Origin: Prevotella sp. UBA5387 | GTDB taxonomy: Bacteria; Bacteroidota; Bacteroidia; Bacteroidales; Bacteroidaceae | Reading direction: 5' to 3' | NCBI GenBank assembly: GCA_002407775.1 | Contig: DHOP01000006.1 | Location: 1-30,579 of the forward strand | Length of the DNA: 30,579 nucleotides | Part shown: positions 1-8,033 of the stretch, piece after piece | Position numbering within the stretch: position 1 is the first letter of the stretch | Layout: each line of letters opens with the position of its first letter | The notes under the pieces: generated by a model | Seen by the model: only the letters and a program-made list of their open reading frames with translations | The model's database searches: none | Told to the model about the DNA's origin: nothing | Translations under genes and position numbers: made by a program

Positions 1-108
1 ATCATGAATCTAATATCTGCCGTGGCTGCTTACTGCTTCTTTGACAATAAGCCTGCGGCTCTTGTGGGATATACTATTGAGGATACAAGGCAGCTCTCTC
101 TGTTTTGA
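1..108 (+). CDS. IS982-family transposase, C-terminal fragment (truncated by window edge)
   Basis: Thirty-five codons are open from base 1 to a TGA at 106-108. The visible peptide contains AAYCFFDNKPAAL and ends in RQLSLF. From memory, IS982-family transposases of Bacteroidetes end with a very similar pattern: an Ala-Tyr-Cys-Phe-Phe-(Asp/Glu)-Asn-Lys-Pro segment, then a short tail ending Gln-Leu-(Ser/Thr)-Leu-Phe. The catalytic DDE residues would lie upstream, outside the window, so I cannot tell whether this copy is intact. It converges on trmN6. The call rests on family memory, not on a search. Confidence 0.6.
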   Translation: MMNLISAVAAYCFFDNKPAALVGYTIEDTRQLSLF

Positions 109-115
109 TGGCTTT

Positions 116-130
116 ATCCCGAACTGGGGT
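116..130. repeat. Probable IS982 terminal inverted repeat (right copy)
   Basis: ATCCCGAACTGGGGT lies 7 bp after the transposase stop codon. Its complement begins ACCCC, which suits an IS tip. The partner repeat is outside the window, so this is inferred from position and sequence style. Confidence 0.45.
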
Positions 131-176
131 ATGACTGCCAATAAAACTATTCCAAGCAGATTTGTTTGAACTCTTC

Positions 177-875
177 TTACAGATAGAACTCTTCTGTAAG
201 ATGAATGTTCCATGCTGATTTCTCACCGTCCGAAGTGAGTAAGGTTTCTTCGGTGAGGGCGGGAGGAGTGGTGCGCCGCTTGGAAAAAGCAAGGAGACAA
301 CGTTCGATGGGTTTCGTAGACTTGGTACGAATGAGCACGCGTCGAGCCAGGAAGAAACCGAGGAGGTAGGCTTCTGCCGATATGGGTTCGATGCTTTCGC
401 AAGGGATGACGATGCTCGCTTGGCCATCCGCAGATAACCAATCCTTTGCAAATCGGAAGAATTCCTTGAAGAATGAGGTTTCGGCATGCCGTGCCACGGC
501 ACGAGACGTGTTGCTATAGTCAGCCGAAGAAAGGAAAAAAGGAGGGTTGGAGACAATGGCATCGTAAGGCTTCTCAGGCTGAAACTGTTGAAAAGGCATT
601 TCAATGATCTGCACTCGACTCGAAAATGGCGAGTCATTTACATTTTCTGTCGCTTGTCTTGCAGCCTCGGAGTCTATCTCCATGCCATCAATATGGGCAT
701 CAAGATATCGTTGTGCCATCATCAAGGCGATAAGTCCACTGCCCGATCCGATGTCCAGAATGCGTTGCCCACCATTCGCCCACGCGCCAAGCAATACGCC
801 ATCGGTACCAATCTTCATGGCACAACGGTCATCGTGGAGTGTAAATTGCTTAAAAGTGAAAGTCCCTGACATCAT
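177..875 (-). CDS. trmN6: tRNA1(Val) (adenine(37)-N6)-methyltransferase
   Basis: A SAM-dependent class I methyltransferase expected to methylate A37 of tRNA1(Val) in the cytoplasm. About 232 residues, the usual length for the TrmN6/YfiC family. The N-terminus has the FTFKQFTLH and KIGTDGVLLGAW blocks of the family. Motif I reads ILDIGSGSGLIALMMAQRY, an acidic residue follows in MEIDSEA, and the catalytic motif is NPPFF, typical of exocyclic adenine N6-methyltransferases. I use the ATG at 875: the frame can be extended only to a TTG at 896, and a promoter-like TATCCTTG overlaps that extension. The ATG at 872 is an alternative. It runs alone between the IS982 end and the hemicellulase operon terminator, with no functional link to either. 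Confidence 0.9.
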   Translation of the reverse strand: MMSGTFTFKQFTLHDDRCAMKIGTDGVLLGAWANGGQRILDIGSGSGLIALMMAQRYLDAHIDGMEIDSEAARQATENVNDSPFSSRVQIIEMPFQQFQPEKPYDAIVSNPPFFLSSADYSNTSRAVARHAETSFFKEFFRFAKDWLSADGQASIVIPCESIEPISAEAYLLGFFLARRVLIRTKSTKPIERCLLAFSKRRTTPPALTEETLLTSDGEKSAWNIHLTEEFYL

Positions 876-893
876 ATTGTTAAACGCATGATG

Positions 894-901
894 CAAGGAT
901 A
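894..901 (-). promoter_or_regulatory. Candidate -7 promoter element for trmN6
   Basis: On the minus strand the bases read TATCCTTG, one mismatch from the Bacteroidetes -7 consensus TAnnTTTG, about 19 bp before the chosen ATG. No clear -33 TTTG is visible. Confidence 0.35.
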
Positions 902-1002
902 TTATTTTATTGAAAGTGCTAATATTAACTGCTCAACACCTCTTGGTATATTGTTAGTACTTAATTATTGATTATAATGCCGTGGCATTCTGCAAAGAAA
1001 GA

Positions 1003-1042
1003 AAAAGAGAGAGAGAACCGATAGATAGATTACCCTCTCTCA
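1003..1042 (-). terminator. Possible terminator of the GH8-GH43-GH43 operon
   Basis: Read on the minus strand, GAGAGAG (complement of 1035-1041) can pair with a CTCTCTC copy in 1007-1015, followed by a T-rich run (complement of 993-1006). It lies about 80 bp after the last GH43 gene. The loop is long (about 20 nt) and the arms are simple-sequence, so the call is moderate. Confidence 0.45.
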
Positions 1043-1120
1043 TAACTATAATATATAACAAATCTAAGAAACTGCTTATTTATATTTGCTAATCCATTAG
1101 GATACTGTTTCAGATTGGTT

Positions 1121-2431
1121 TCATTGAAAAGAAATCCAGTCTAACGCTGCGTCGCCTGAAAGATTAGTAAGTCGTAGACTTTGAATTCCACTGATGTTAT
1201 TGTCGGAACAAGGAAATGTCAGTTCGCGCCATCCATCTCCGGCCGGCATTTCGATTGTCGCAATCGGTGTGTCTTTGTCGCCTGTTATAGATAGTCTGCA
1301 TCCCTTGGTGCGTACTCGGACAATAAATTTGGTTACTGGGCTTGTGAAATCAACACGGTCATAGGTCACCCACGTACCTGGGCGGGACAAGCTGACGTAC
1401 CATCCTTTGAATGTGTTGGTACTGTCAAGGAAATCTATCCATGCACCTACTGGGCATAAAGAAGAATATCTGTCTATCTGAATATGGGCGTTTGCCGGGG
1501 TGTTTCCAACTCCACGTAATGTAGGAGTGACAGGAAGAATAGTGCCATCTGCGTTGAAAGTGAGTTTATCAATGCGCACACTGCGGTTTTTGTCAAACCG
1601 AGGGGAATAGTCATTGTGGTGATAGAACAGGTACCATTGTCCTTTGAACTCTACGATGGAGTGGTGATTGGTCCAACATCCCACGGGCGATTGTTCCATA
1701 ATCAGGCCCTTGAACTCGTAGGGTCCCATTGGATTGTCACTCATGGCATAGGCCAATGTCTCTGTCTTGTCCTGTACCCAAGGGAAGGTAAGGTAATATC
1801 TTCCATCGCGTTCGAAGGCGAAAGGACCTTCCTTGAAACCTTTTGGGAATGACTCATCAAGTCTTACTGATTCTCCAACAAGGGATAACATGTCGTCGGA
1901 AAGCTTAGCCATACGGAGACCCATGCCGGACCAAACCAAGTAGGCCTCACCCTTGGACGTCTGTAACACACATGGATCTATTCCCATTGCGCCCTTGATA
2001 GGAGTTGCTTGAGGCACATAAGGTCCTTCGGGCTTATCGGCAATGGCTACGCCAACCATGAAACCCCTTCCTTCCTTAGGAGCATCGGGGAAATAAAGGT
2101 AGTACTTCCCATTCTTCTCCACACAGTCGGGCGCCCACATGGAATAACCATCAGGCTTTCCCCATGGAACATTTTCTTGACTGAGGATCATGCCATGGTC
2201 CATCCAATCCACAAGATTGTCCGAGGAAAAGACGTGATAATCGGCCATGCAAAACCATTTGCGCTCAGGCTCTACCGGACTGATGATGTCGTGAGAAGGG
2301 AAGAGATATATCCGATTGTTGAAGACACGAGCCGTGGGATCGGCCGTAAACTGGTCATGGATGATAGGGTTCTGTGCTTGCACACTTGTGCCAACCATCA
2401 AAGTGAGGACTAAAGCAAGAATCTTGTTCAT
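1121..2431 (-). CDS. Secreted GH43 glycoside hydrolase with C-terminal beta-sandwich module
   Basis: A five-bladed beta-propeller GH43 enzyme, expected to remove arabinofuranosyl or xylosyl units from arabinoxylan-type oligosaccharides. With the ATG at 2431 it has 436 residues: a signal peptide (MNKILALVLT... ending VQAQ), then the GH43 triad as I read it: Asp31 in TADPTARV, Asp152 in GIDPCVL and Glu201 in KEGPFAF. Residues from about 335 form a CBM6-like beta-sandwich ending DAALDWISF, common in this family. The start at 2431 is preferred over 2458 because it gives a clean signal peptide and lies 5 bp after the stop of the preceding GH43. It is the last gene of the minus-strand operon. Exact specificity (arabinofuranosidase or beta-xylosidase) cannot be read from the sequence. 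Confidence 0.88.
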   Translation of the reverse strand: MNKILALVLTLMVGTSVQAQNPIIHDQFTADPTARVFNNRIYLFPSHDIISPVEPERKWFCMADYHVFSSDNLVDWMDHGMILSQENVPWGKPDGYSMWAPDCVEKNGKYYLYFPDAPKEGRGFMVGVAIADKPEGPYVPQATPIKGAMGIDPCVLQTSKGEAYLVWSGMGLRMAKLSDDMLSLVGESVRLDESFPKGFKEGPFAFERDGRYYLTFPWVQDKTETLAYAMSDNPMGPYEFKGLIMEQSPVGCWTNHHSIVEFKGQWYLFYHHNDYSPRFDKNRSVRIDKLTFNADGTILPVTPTLRGVGNTPANAHIQIDRYSSLCPVGAWIDFLDSTNTFKGWYVSLSRPGTWVTYDRVDFTSPVTKFIVRVRTKGCRLSITGDKDTPIATIEMPAGDGWRELTFPCSDNNISGIQSLRLTNLSGDAALDWISFQ

Positions 2432-2436
2432 GTCAA

Positions 2437-3879
2437 TTATCTTTTTGTAAAGTTCCACTTGGAATTATCACTATTAGCATCAAAGGGGGCAAGAGTGGGT
2501 GTACTGTCTCCTATGGAGTAGATAACCATTGGTTCGGTAGTACCAGGAACAGCCTTCGGCATGATGCGGAATGTGCCATCAGTCAGCTGATCGATGCGCC
2601 ACAACTGTTCTGGAACGCCTGTAAATTCCGGTATAGTGGTCAACTCTTTGTTCGCGGTGGCAGTAAGGGCACGGTTGGTGCCAGCAATGACAATCTTGTA
2701 ATAAGGACCGCCAAGATAACCTCCTGCATTGGGGACAGCCTTGATTTCCCATTTCTGATGAGGACGGAACATATAGTCGCCCGTACGAACGGGAATGTTA
2801 CCTTTGGGCCAATCTTTCATGACTTCTTGCAAAGTCTGAAAGGCAATGGGCTTCAAGATCTCATTGTCAACTTTCTTAAACCACCTTCGTCGTTCGGTTT
2901 CCTGCCGTGTGAAGTCAACTGCCAACTCCAGGGCATAGCCCCTTCGCTCGGACTCTATCTCATAGACACCTTCTTGGAAAGGTTCTCCGACGATGGGCCA
3001 ATCATTCTTCCATAACAACGGTCGAATGGCCAGCACACTATAGCCGCCACGACTGTAGTCAGCTTCAAAATGGCATGACAGCTTCTCCACCTCTTTGTCC
3101 ACGATGAATCGGCCAAAATGTCCAGCGCCTACCTGTCCGTAACCTGCCGCCAACACCATCTTTCCACCGCCTTTGAGCATGTCTCTGCCCACATTGTCAA
3201 GATAAGGGCCAGTGATGTTGCGCGAGCGACCAACGACAATATTATATGTGGAGTTCACACCATCACAGCAAGTTCCATGCGTGCCCAATAAGTAATACCA
3301 ACCATTGCGGTAAATCAAATCAGTGGCTTCACAATCAATAGCAATATTAATTGGTTCGTTACCTTCGATGCGCTTGCCTGTATTGGGGTCTAATTCAACG
3401 ATTCGGATAAAGCCGAAATACGTTCCGTATGACATCCACAACCGTCCGGTCGTTGGGTCTAAGAGTAAACCTGGATCTATGGCATCACAATCTTCGTATC
3501 CATCAGAGTTGGCTACTTCAACGGGTTCTGTATACTTAAAATCGGGTGAAAGAGAATTTAATGTCTTGTTCCACATCGTCAGGACGCATCCAGTATGCCC
3601 GCCATTCATTCCTCCCCCAGTGCCGCTATAAGCAACAAGGTATCGATCTCCTATCTTGAGCGCATCGGGGGCAGCACCGCCACCAGGGCGAATGGCACCC
3701 GTGTCCCAGGTCCATCCGTCGGCAGACATCAAGCCATCGCCACCTGTTCCGAACGTATAGTATTTTCCTTCACATTCCATTATCGTAGAAGGATCATGGA
3801 TAAATGGATTGCCTATCTGTGCACTTGCCAGGGCATTCCATAGTATTTGGCACATGGCCAACATGATATATCGTCTCAT
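2437..3879 (-). CDS. Secreted GH43 enzyme with C-terminal ricin-like (beta-trefoil) region
   Basis: 480 residues with a signal peptide ending ASAQ. The GH43 triad is visible as Asp29 (FIHDPSTI), Asp135 (DAIDPGLLLD) and Glu184 (DCEATDLIYR). The opening resembles arabinan- or arabinoxylan-active GH43 enzymes (HDPS, APDALKIGDRYLVAYSG). After the propeller, roughly residues 380-480 contain NRALTA..., EQLWRIDQ and DNSKWNF, the Gln/Lys-x-Trp signature of ricin-type beta-trefoil lectin domains, so a carbohydrate-binding role is likely. It starts 6 bp after the GH8 stop and its own stop is 5 bp before the next GH43 start, so the three genes form one transcription unit. The substrate is probably arabinosyl-decorated xylan or arabinan; this is inference from context. 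Confidence 0.87.
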   Translation of the reverse strand: MRRYIMLAMCQILWNALASAQIGNPFIHDPSTIMECEGKYYTFGTGGDGLMSADGWTWDTGAIRPGGGAAPDALKIGDRYLVAYSGTGGGMNGGHTGCVLTMWNKTLNSLSPDFKYTEPVEVANSDGYEDCDAIDPGLLLDPTTGRLWMSYGTYFGFIRIVELDPNTGKRIEGNEPINIAIDCEATDLIYRNGWYYLLGTHGTCCDGVNSTYNIVVGRSRNITGPYLDNVGRDMLKGGGKMVLAAGYGQVGAGHFGRFIVDKEVEKLSCHFEADYSRGGYSVLAIRPLLWKNDWPIVGEPFQEGVYEIESERRGYALELAVDFTRQETERRRWFKKVDNEILKPIAFQTLQEVMKDWPKGNIPVRTGDYMFRPHQKWEIKAVPNAGGYLGGPYYKIVIAGTNRALTATANKELTTIPEFTGVPEQLWRIDQLTDGTFRIMPKAVPGTTEPMVIYSIGDSTPTLAPFDANSDNSKWNFTKR

Positions 3880-3885
3880 TGCCGC

Positions 3886-5784
3886 TTATTCTATAGTGAC
3901 ATTGTTGATAGGCCGTCCATTCTCATCAATGAAACGTACGCAAAAATCGCTCATGCCGGGACCGTTTATGATGGCCCCTCGTAAGATATTGGTACCCTTC
4001 TTAAGGGTTAATCTATGTGAAACCACATCGTCCATCACCATGCGACGATCGCCTGAAAGAATAGCGGCTTCCTGACCGTTCACCCACCACTGGGATGCTG
4101 AATTAGATCCCACGGCTAGCCGAACATTGGCCATATCATTAGAACAATTGACGATGGTCTCTGCCCAAAACACCTTTCCGTAAGGGTTCTGATTCATGCC
4201 CGTAGCCAGACGGTAAAGCTTTACATTATAATTGGTACTTTCTAAGTTGTACCATTTATGATTCTTTGTTGGCTGGTTGTCCTTGAAAGCCTTACGAATG
4301 TAGCTGTCAGTGAAGAGTATATTGCTACGATTGGGTTTGGAAATGGGCTCTGCCAACCGCCAACGACGTATGAATCCATCATTATCTGGCGCAGAGACAG
4401 TACTAGTTGTAACGGGTTTAAAGTAAGCCTCGAAGTTGTTGGCACGGTCGTGAATGATTCTATATTTGCCACTGAGATGCATGAAGGCGAAGAGCTGAAG
4501 CAGCCCGTCGTAGTACTCATCAAAGAAGCCGTCGAAGTAAGGCTCATGCTTTGCCTCCCAGAAGTGGCGCACAAACTCCTCCCGATGAGGATTATCGCTG
4601 GCAATGGAAGCGGCTGCCAGTGTGCCGATTAACCCCAAAGAGTGACGCAGGGCCTTGGCATAGTTGCCGGCGCGAAGGGTGTCTTGCACCGTGGATCCAT
4701 CTACATTATATTGGTCAACGAATTTGTCGATACCTTTACTATAGAAGAATGACTGGATCTGATTGGCGTAATCGCGTTGCCACTGGCTGTCGGCACCACT
4801 CCAGATGAAGTCGAGTGTAATGTTCATGGGTACGCGCCAAGAGTCGTATCTGAAGGCATCCATCGGTACAAAGTGCTTAGGTCGAGGACGCTCGGCGGTG
4901 AAATGATATTGCATTTTGCTACCATCGTAGTTGCTATAGTCGGGGTTCAAGCCGGTCACACTGTCGATGGCATGATGCAAATAGGCACGACTGGCAGCGG
5001 CACATTTATTCCAAAACTCCTGTCTGCCGTCGTCGGCATAGCTTGCCCACACCTCGTAGAAGGCAGGAAGATGGTAAGACGGGTCGGTGAAACTTGCCCC
5101 GTAGCTCGTCGGGGTGAACGTGATGAGATAGTTGTCCTTGTTGATGAGGCTATGCACGCCATTGGTACCATCCTTCGCAAAGGCATTATTAAGAATATAT
5201 TGAGCCTCTGCCTTATAATTGATGCCAGTGTCGTTGCCCCATCGATTAGAGGCAAAGAGCAAAGCGGTGACAAAGTATAATTCACCGTCGGATGCAGGTC
5301 CTTCAGAGTTGCGTGTGCCATCGATCTTGCAAGACCATGCGAAATAGCCCTCCATTGGTCCGTCGCGATGTTGCATATAGCGTCGTGCCCATCGCCAAAG
5401 ACGGTCGAACATCTCCTTGCGATCTAGCTGCACGGCCACCATCAAACCATAGGACATGCCTTCGGTGCGCACGTCTTTGTTTTTGATATCAGATATATAT
5501 GCCAAGGAGTCGCCCACTTCGAAGTATATTTTACGTGGTCCTTCGAAGCGATCATAGAGTATCTCATTGAACCGTTTGTCTATCTCGCTTTGCGTGTAGC
5601 CTAATTCTGCAAATACGTTGCGATAGCTTTCCGGTTCTGAGATGCGTTTCGCAGGACTGTACCACGAGTTTTGCTGCGATTTGTTGCTTCCGCTGGCACC
5701 CCATGATTGAGCCTCTGTAGGAAGGGGTGAGGCACAGGCCCACGAAATGAGTGCGGTGAGAAAATAGGCAGACATCTTGTTCAT
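3886..5784 (-). CDS. GH8 reducing-end xylose-releasing exo-oligoxylanase-like enzyme
   Basis: First gene of the hemicellulase operon. Family GH8 (inverting, alpha6/alpha6 barrel). The opening YRNVFAELGYTQSEID and KRFNEILY match the Rex subgroup, which releases xylose from the reducing end of xylo-oligosaccharides. The general acid is read as Glu108 in RTEGMSYGL and the base region as Asp166 in ASDGELYF. About 632 residues, longer than the ~380 of stand-alone Rex enzymes: from about residue 460 there is an added beta-sandwich region (FIRRWRLAEPI, QWWVNGQEA, LKKGTNILRG) of unknown role. The N-terminus is a signal peptide; a Cys in ISWAC is a poor lipobox, so lipid anchoring is uncertain. The start at 5784 is chosen because the upstream ATG-side extension to 5844 runs into the promoter. 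Confidence 0.87.
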   Translation of the reverse strand: MNKMSAYFLTALISWACASPLPTEAQSWGASGSNKSQQNSWYSPAKRISEPESYRNVFAELGYTQSEIDKRFNEILYDRFEGPRKIYFEVGDSLAYISDIKNKDVRTEGMSYGLMVAVQLDRKEMFDRLWRWARRYMQHRDGPMEGYFAWSCKIDGTRNSEGPASDGELYFVTALLFASNRWGNDTGINYKAEAQYILNNAFAKDGTNGVHSLINKDNYLITFTPTSYGASFTDPSYHLPAFYEVWASYADDGRQEFWNKCAAASRAYLHHAIDSVTGLNPDYSNYDGSKMQYHFTAERPRPKHFVPMDAFRYDSWRVPMNITLDFIWSGADSQWQRDYANQIQSFFYSKGIDKFVDQYNVDGSTVQDTLRAGNYAKALRHSLGLIGTLAAASIASDNPHREEFVRHFWEAKHEPYFDGFFDEYYDGLLQLFAFMHLSGKYRIIHDRANNFEAYFKPVTTSTVSAPDNDGFIRRWRLAEPISKPNRSNILFTDSYIRKAFKDNQPTKNHKWYNLESTNYNVKLYRLATGMNQNPYGKVFWAETIVNCSNDMANVRLAVGSNSASQWWVNGQEAAILSGDRRMVMDDVVSHRLTLKKGTNILRGAIINGPGMSDFCVRFIDENGRPINNVTIE

Positions 5785-5841
5785 CAGTTTTTGTGTTGAG
5801 ATTAATCGATTGATATAATATCGGTTAGTTGTCTTGTGTGG

Positions 5842-5849
5842 CAAAGATA
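5842..5849 (-). promoter_or_regulatory. -7 promoter element of the GH8-GH43-GH43 operon
   Basis: The minus strand reads TATCTTTG, a perfect TAnnTTTG match, about 58 bp before the GH8 ATG at 5784. It supports the shorter GH8 start. A good -33 element is not obvious. Confidence 0.6.
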
Positions 5850-5930
5850 TGATTTCCTATCAATTAATGGATTAACCTATGTTTCATTCTTTTTACGTTT
5901 TGTTGCATCATATTATCAGACCACAAGAAA

Positions 5931-6128
5931 CTACAATTTTCCAAATACATTGTCTGTCAATCGATCGAACACATTCTTGTCCTTGGCATCCACATTCGCC
6001 TTGGTAAGCACGAAGTTGAGGAACGAATTGAAGTGAAAACAAATAAGGATTGTCATAATCTCGGCCTTGCTTATGCGCCATTCACGCTTGCGGTGCTTCG
6101 TGGAATCTGACTCCGGGAGCCATGTTTT
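5931..6128 (-). pseudogene. Internally deleted IS982-family transposase remnant
   Basis: The minus strand has an open frame of 65 codons with two pieces of an IS982-type transposase joined in frame. The first carries STKHRKREWRISKAEIMTIL and ICFHFNSF, the N-terminal HKR...EIMTI..FHF block. The second carries LTKANVDAKDKNVF followed by NVFGKL, the block that normally precedes a DKGYI motif. The central catalytic region that should separate them is missing. A TAG at 5931-5933 ends the frame right after VFGKL. It has no start codon of its own: it continues from a DUF3945-like fragment after an in-frame TAG. This is a dead scar, not a gene. Confidence 0.65.
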
Positions 6129-6229
6129 CTACTTACCGTTTTTGCCAATACTTGAGACAGTTTTCAGTTCGTTGCTGTCTTTCTCTTTGGCCAATAAAAT
6201 ATCTTGGTCTTTAATTTGCTTTCATCCAT
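6129..6229 (-). pseudogene. Fragment resembling a DUF3945-type mobile-element protein
   Basis: Minus-strand frame 6221-6129 encodes KQIKDQDILLAKEKDSNEL, then KTVSSIGKNGK and a TAG. This looks like the start of DUF3945 proteins carried by Bacteroidetes conjugative elements, which open with an ILLV-(R/D)-D-K-E...AV.G.....G..KTV pattern. An ATG at 6229 (MDE) is one base out of frame with it. The fragment reads directly into the IS982 remnant, so two unrelated mobile pieces are fused. The assignment is from memory and from about 30 residues. Confidence 0.4.
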
Positions 6230-6480
6230 AGAAAATGTTTTTTAAGTTCCGAATTACCATATAATGCGTAACAAAGGTATGTGTAAGCGACTGAATAATA
6301 AGGGTATCTTATACTGCTGGCAGCTTTTGGCGTCGATTTGGACGTATGTGACATCGAAGTGAGAAAAACTGGATTTATCGGATGATCTGTTGTTGTTACC
6401 TTTGGTGGATAGCGCTGAGGATAAAGCTGTTAATCAAGAATAATAAAGTTCGCAAACATTCTGAATTATAGGAATATGGT
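6230..6480. other. Non-coding stretch between the mobile-element scar and the cargo genes
   Basis: No convincing reading frame, tRNA or strong hairpin is visible on either strand. It is probably more decayed mobile DNA or a leftover flank; I recognise nothing in it. Confidence 0.3.
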
Positions 6481-6488
6481 TATCTTTG
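6481..6488 (+). promoter_or_regulatory. -7 promoter element of the cargo block
   Basis: TATCTTTG matches TAnnTTTG exactly, 32 bp before the ATG at 6520. It probably drives the plus-strand genes 6520-7995. A clear -33 TTTG is not visible. Confidence 0.55.
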
Positions 6489-6519
6489 CAAGTAGATTCA
6501 TTGTTAATCATGTACAGAT

Positions 6520-6997
6520 ATGAATTGTTATGAACATCCTAAATTAACTATGGTAGCCCAATGCCCGGACTGCGGCAAAGGATTATGCGCCGAATGCGCT
6601 TCCATTTACTCCATATCTATATGTAAAAAAGGCAACAGGAAGCGGATCAATGCGGAAAAGGGTGAAATAATCAAAGAATTGATACTGACGTTCGGCATTG
6701 GTATTTTGCTTGCCGTACCGTTTGCCCGGTGGACAAACGGTGGACTTTCTTTTGATCTGGTATACAATGTAATTTCGTATGGAATCCCAATCTATGTTTT
6801 TTCCTGGGACAGTCCCAAGCTGAAAAACATTAACAAACCTCACTCCGGGGTTTCCCCTGTTTCTGCCGATCATTGGCTGGATAATTTATTTTATTATAAA
6901 ACTATGTTTGTCAATCTGTGTCGGACTTGTGATGTTGCCAGTAAGAACGGTCAGGAATATATCGCGGTTGATTGCCTTGCAGAAAACAAAAGCTTGA
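6520..6997 (+). pseudogene. B-box zinc-finger/membrane protein gene, frameshifted
   Basis: The first frame starts at ATG 6520 with a B-box-like zinc finger (MNCYEHP, AQCPDCGKGLCAECA) and a membrane helix (LILTFGIGILLAVPF), and formally runs to a stop at 7032. Beyond about 6808, however, the family-like sequence continues in the next frame: LTNLTPGFPLFLPIIGWIIY, then FIIKLCLSICVGLVMLPVR, RNISRLIALQKTKA and a TGA at 6995-6997. That frame has a hydrophobic helix and a basic tail, whereas the first frame becomes nondescript. The best explanation is one inserted base near TTTTTTCC/TGGG (about 6800-6808), plus a TGG-to-TGA change near 6822. A zinc-ligand Cys also appears replaced by Gly in CKKGN. 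A programmed shift is possible but less likely with the extra stop. Confidence 0.65.
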
Positions 6998-7045
6998 TAG
7001 GATTGAAGATGTGGACTAATCTTAATATGTAAAAGAGGCTTTACT

Positions 7046-7462
7046 ATGCTTGATAGAATACCAAACGCGGAAGAAATGACTGCTTTAATCGGGCAGCCTT
7101 TATATGATATATGGCAAAAGTTGTGTGCCATGATTGATGAAAAATATGATATGGAACGTCTATGGAATAATGGCGGTAAAGCATGGACATACGAATACAA
7201 ATATCGTAGAGGCGGCAAAACGCTTTGTGCGTTATATGCAAAAGAAAACGTTATTGGTTTTATGGTTATCTTCGGAAAAGATGAAAGGACAAAACTTGAA
7301 TTAGCCAGAGAAAATTATCCTGAAGCTATACAAAAAATCTACGACGAAGCAAAGATTTACCATGACGGAAAGTGGATAATGTTTGAGCCAGTTGATACTT
7401 CCTTGCTTAATGACTTTATTCATTTGTTAGGCATTAAAAGAAAACCAACCCGAAAAATTTGA
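7046..7462 (+). CDS. DUF3788 family protein
   Basis: 138 residues, a normal length for DUF3788 proteins, which are small cytosolic proteins of unknown function common in gut Firmicutes and Bacteroidetes. The family core is visible: WNNGGKAWTYEYKYRRGGKT, LCALYAKEN and FMVIFGKDER. No signal peptide or membrane segment is seen. The gene lies 49 bp after the end of the broken B-box frame's family-like part and shares its stop (TGATG) with the DUF1697 start, so the two are translationally coupled. It is noticeably richer in A+T than the flanking hydrolase genes, which fits acquired DNA. Confidence 0.82.
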   Translation: MLDRIPNAEEMTALIGQPLYDIWQKLCAMIDEKYDMERLWNNGGKAWTYEYKYRRGGKTLCALYAKENVIGFMVIFGKDERTKLELARENYPEAIQKIYDEAKIYHDGKWIMFEPVDTSLLNDFIHLLGIKRKPTRKI

Positions 7463-7995
7463 TGATGAAAAGATATATAGCCTTTTTAAGGGGTATAAAT
7501 GTAGGGGGTAAAAATAAAATACCAATGTCTGAATTAAAGGCAGGTTTTGAAGAACTTTGTTTTGCTGACGTTAAGACATATCTGAATAGCGGTAATGTCA
7601 TCTTTTCAAGTGATGATGAGGATACTTTCGGTCAAATTGAGAAAATGATAAAAGACAGGTTTAATTTGGATATACCGATTTTTGTCATATTAAAAGAAGA
7701 ATTGGAAGATATATTATATAACGCCCCTGACTGGTGGGGAACTGAAGACAAGGAGATATATGATAATCTAATTTTCATAATGCCGCCGGCAACATTTGCC
7801 GATGTGCTTAGTGAAATAGGAGAGCCTAAGGAAGAACTCGAAAAGATAAAACATTACAAGAAAACAATATTCTGGTCTTTTAATCGAAAGGATTATCAAA
7901 AGACAAATTGGTGGTCAAAAACTGCTAACGCAAACATTAGCAGCAATCTGACGATACGAACGGCAAACACAGTTAGAAAGATAGTTAAGATGTAA
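7462..7995 (+). CDS. DUF1697 family protein
   Basis: 177 residues in full family length. The diagnostic opening is MKRYIAFLRGINVGGKNKI followed by PMSELK, then VKTYLNSGNVIF, and the C-terminus has the TIRTANTVRKI pattern typical of DUF1697. Members are soluble proteins of unknown function. The start is the ATG at 7462, which overlaps the DUF3788 stop by one base; ATG 7465 is also possible. It is the last gene of the AT-rich block and is followed 38 bp later by a strong terminator. Confidence 0.88.
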   Translation: MMKRYIAFLRGINVGGKNKIPMSELKAGFEELCFADVKTYLNSGNVIFSSDDEDTFGQIEKMIKDRFNLDIPIFVILKEELEDILYNAPDWWGTEDKEIYDNLIFIMPPATFADVLSEIGEPKEELEKIKHYKKTIFWSFNRKDYQKTNWWSKTANANISSNLTIRTANTVRKIVKM

Positions 7996-8033
7996 GAAAT
8001 CAGTAAATTGGAATTTTCCGATAGGAGTACAAA

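Larger units (their letters stand above)
1..130 (+). mobile_element. Right end of an IS982-family insertion sequence, cut by the window edge
   Basis: The window opens inside a plus-strand reading frame that reads like the C-terminus of IS982-family transposases. Shortly after its stop, the sequence ATCCCGAACTGGGGT (116-130) has a complement starting ACCCC, the kind of tip expected for an IS982 terminal inverted repeat. I place the element boundary at about 130. The matching left end and the target duplication lie outside the window, so the boundary is inferred. Confidence 0.55.

Noticed and set aside
74..637. 187-codon minus-strand frame overlapping trmN6
   Set aside because: It lies inside the better-supported trmN6 frame, has low-complexity Ser/Arg-rich content and no recognisable domain.
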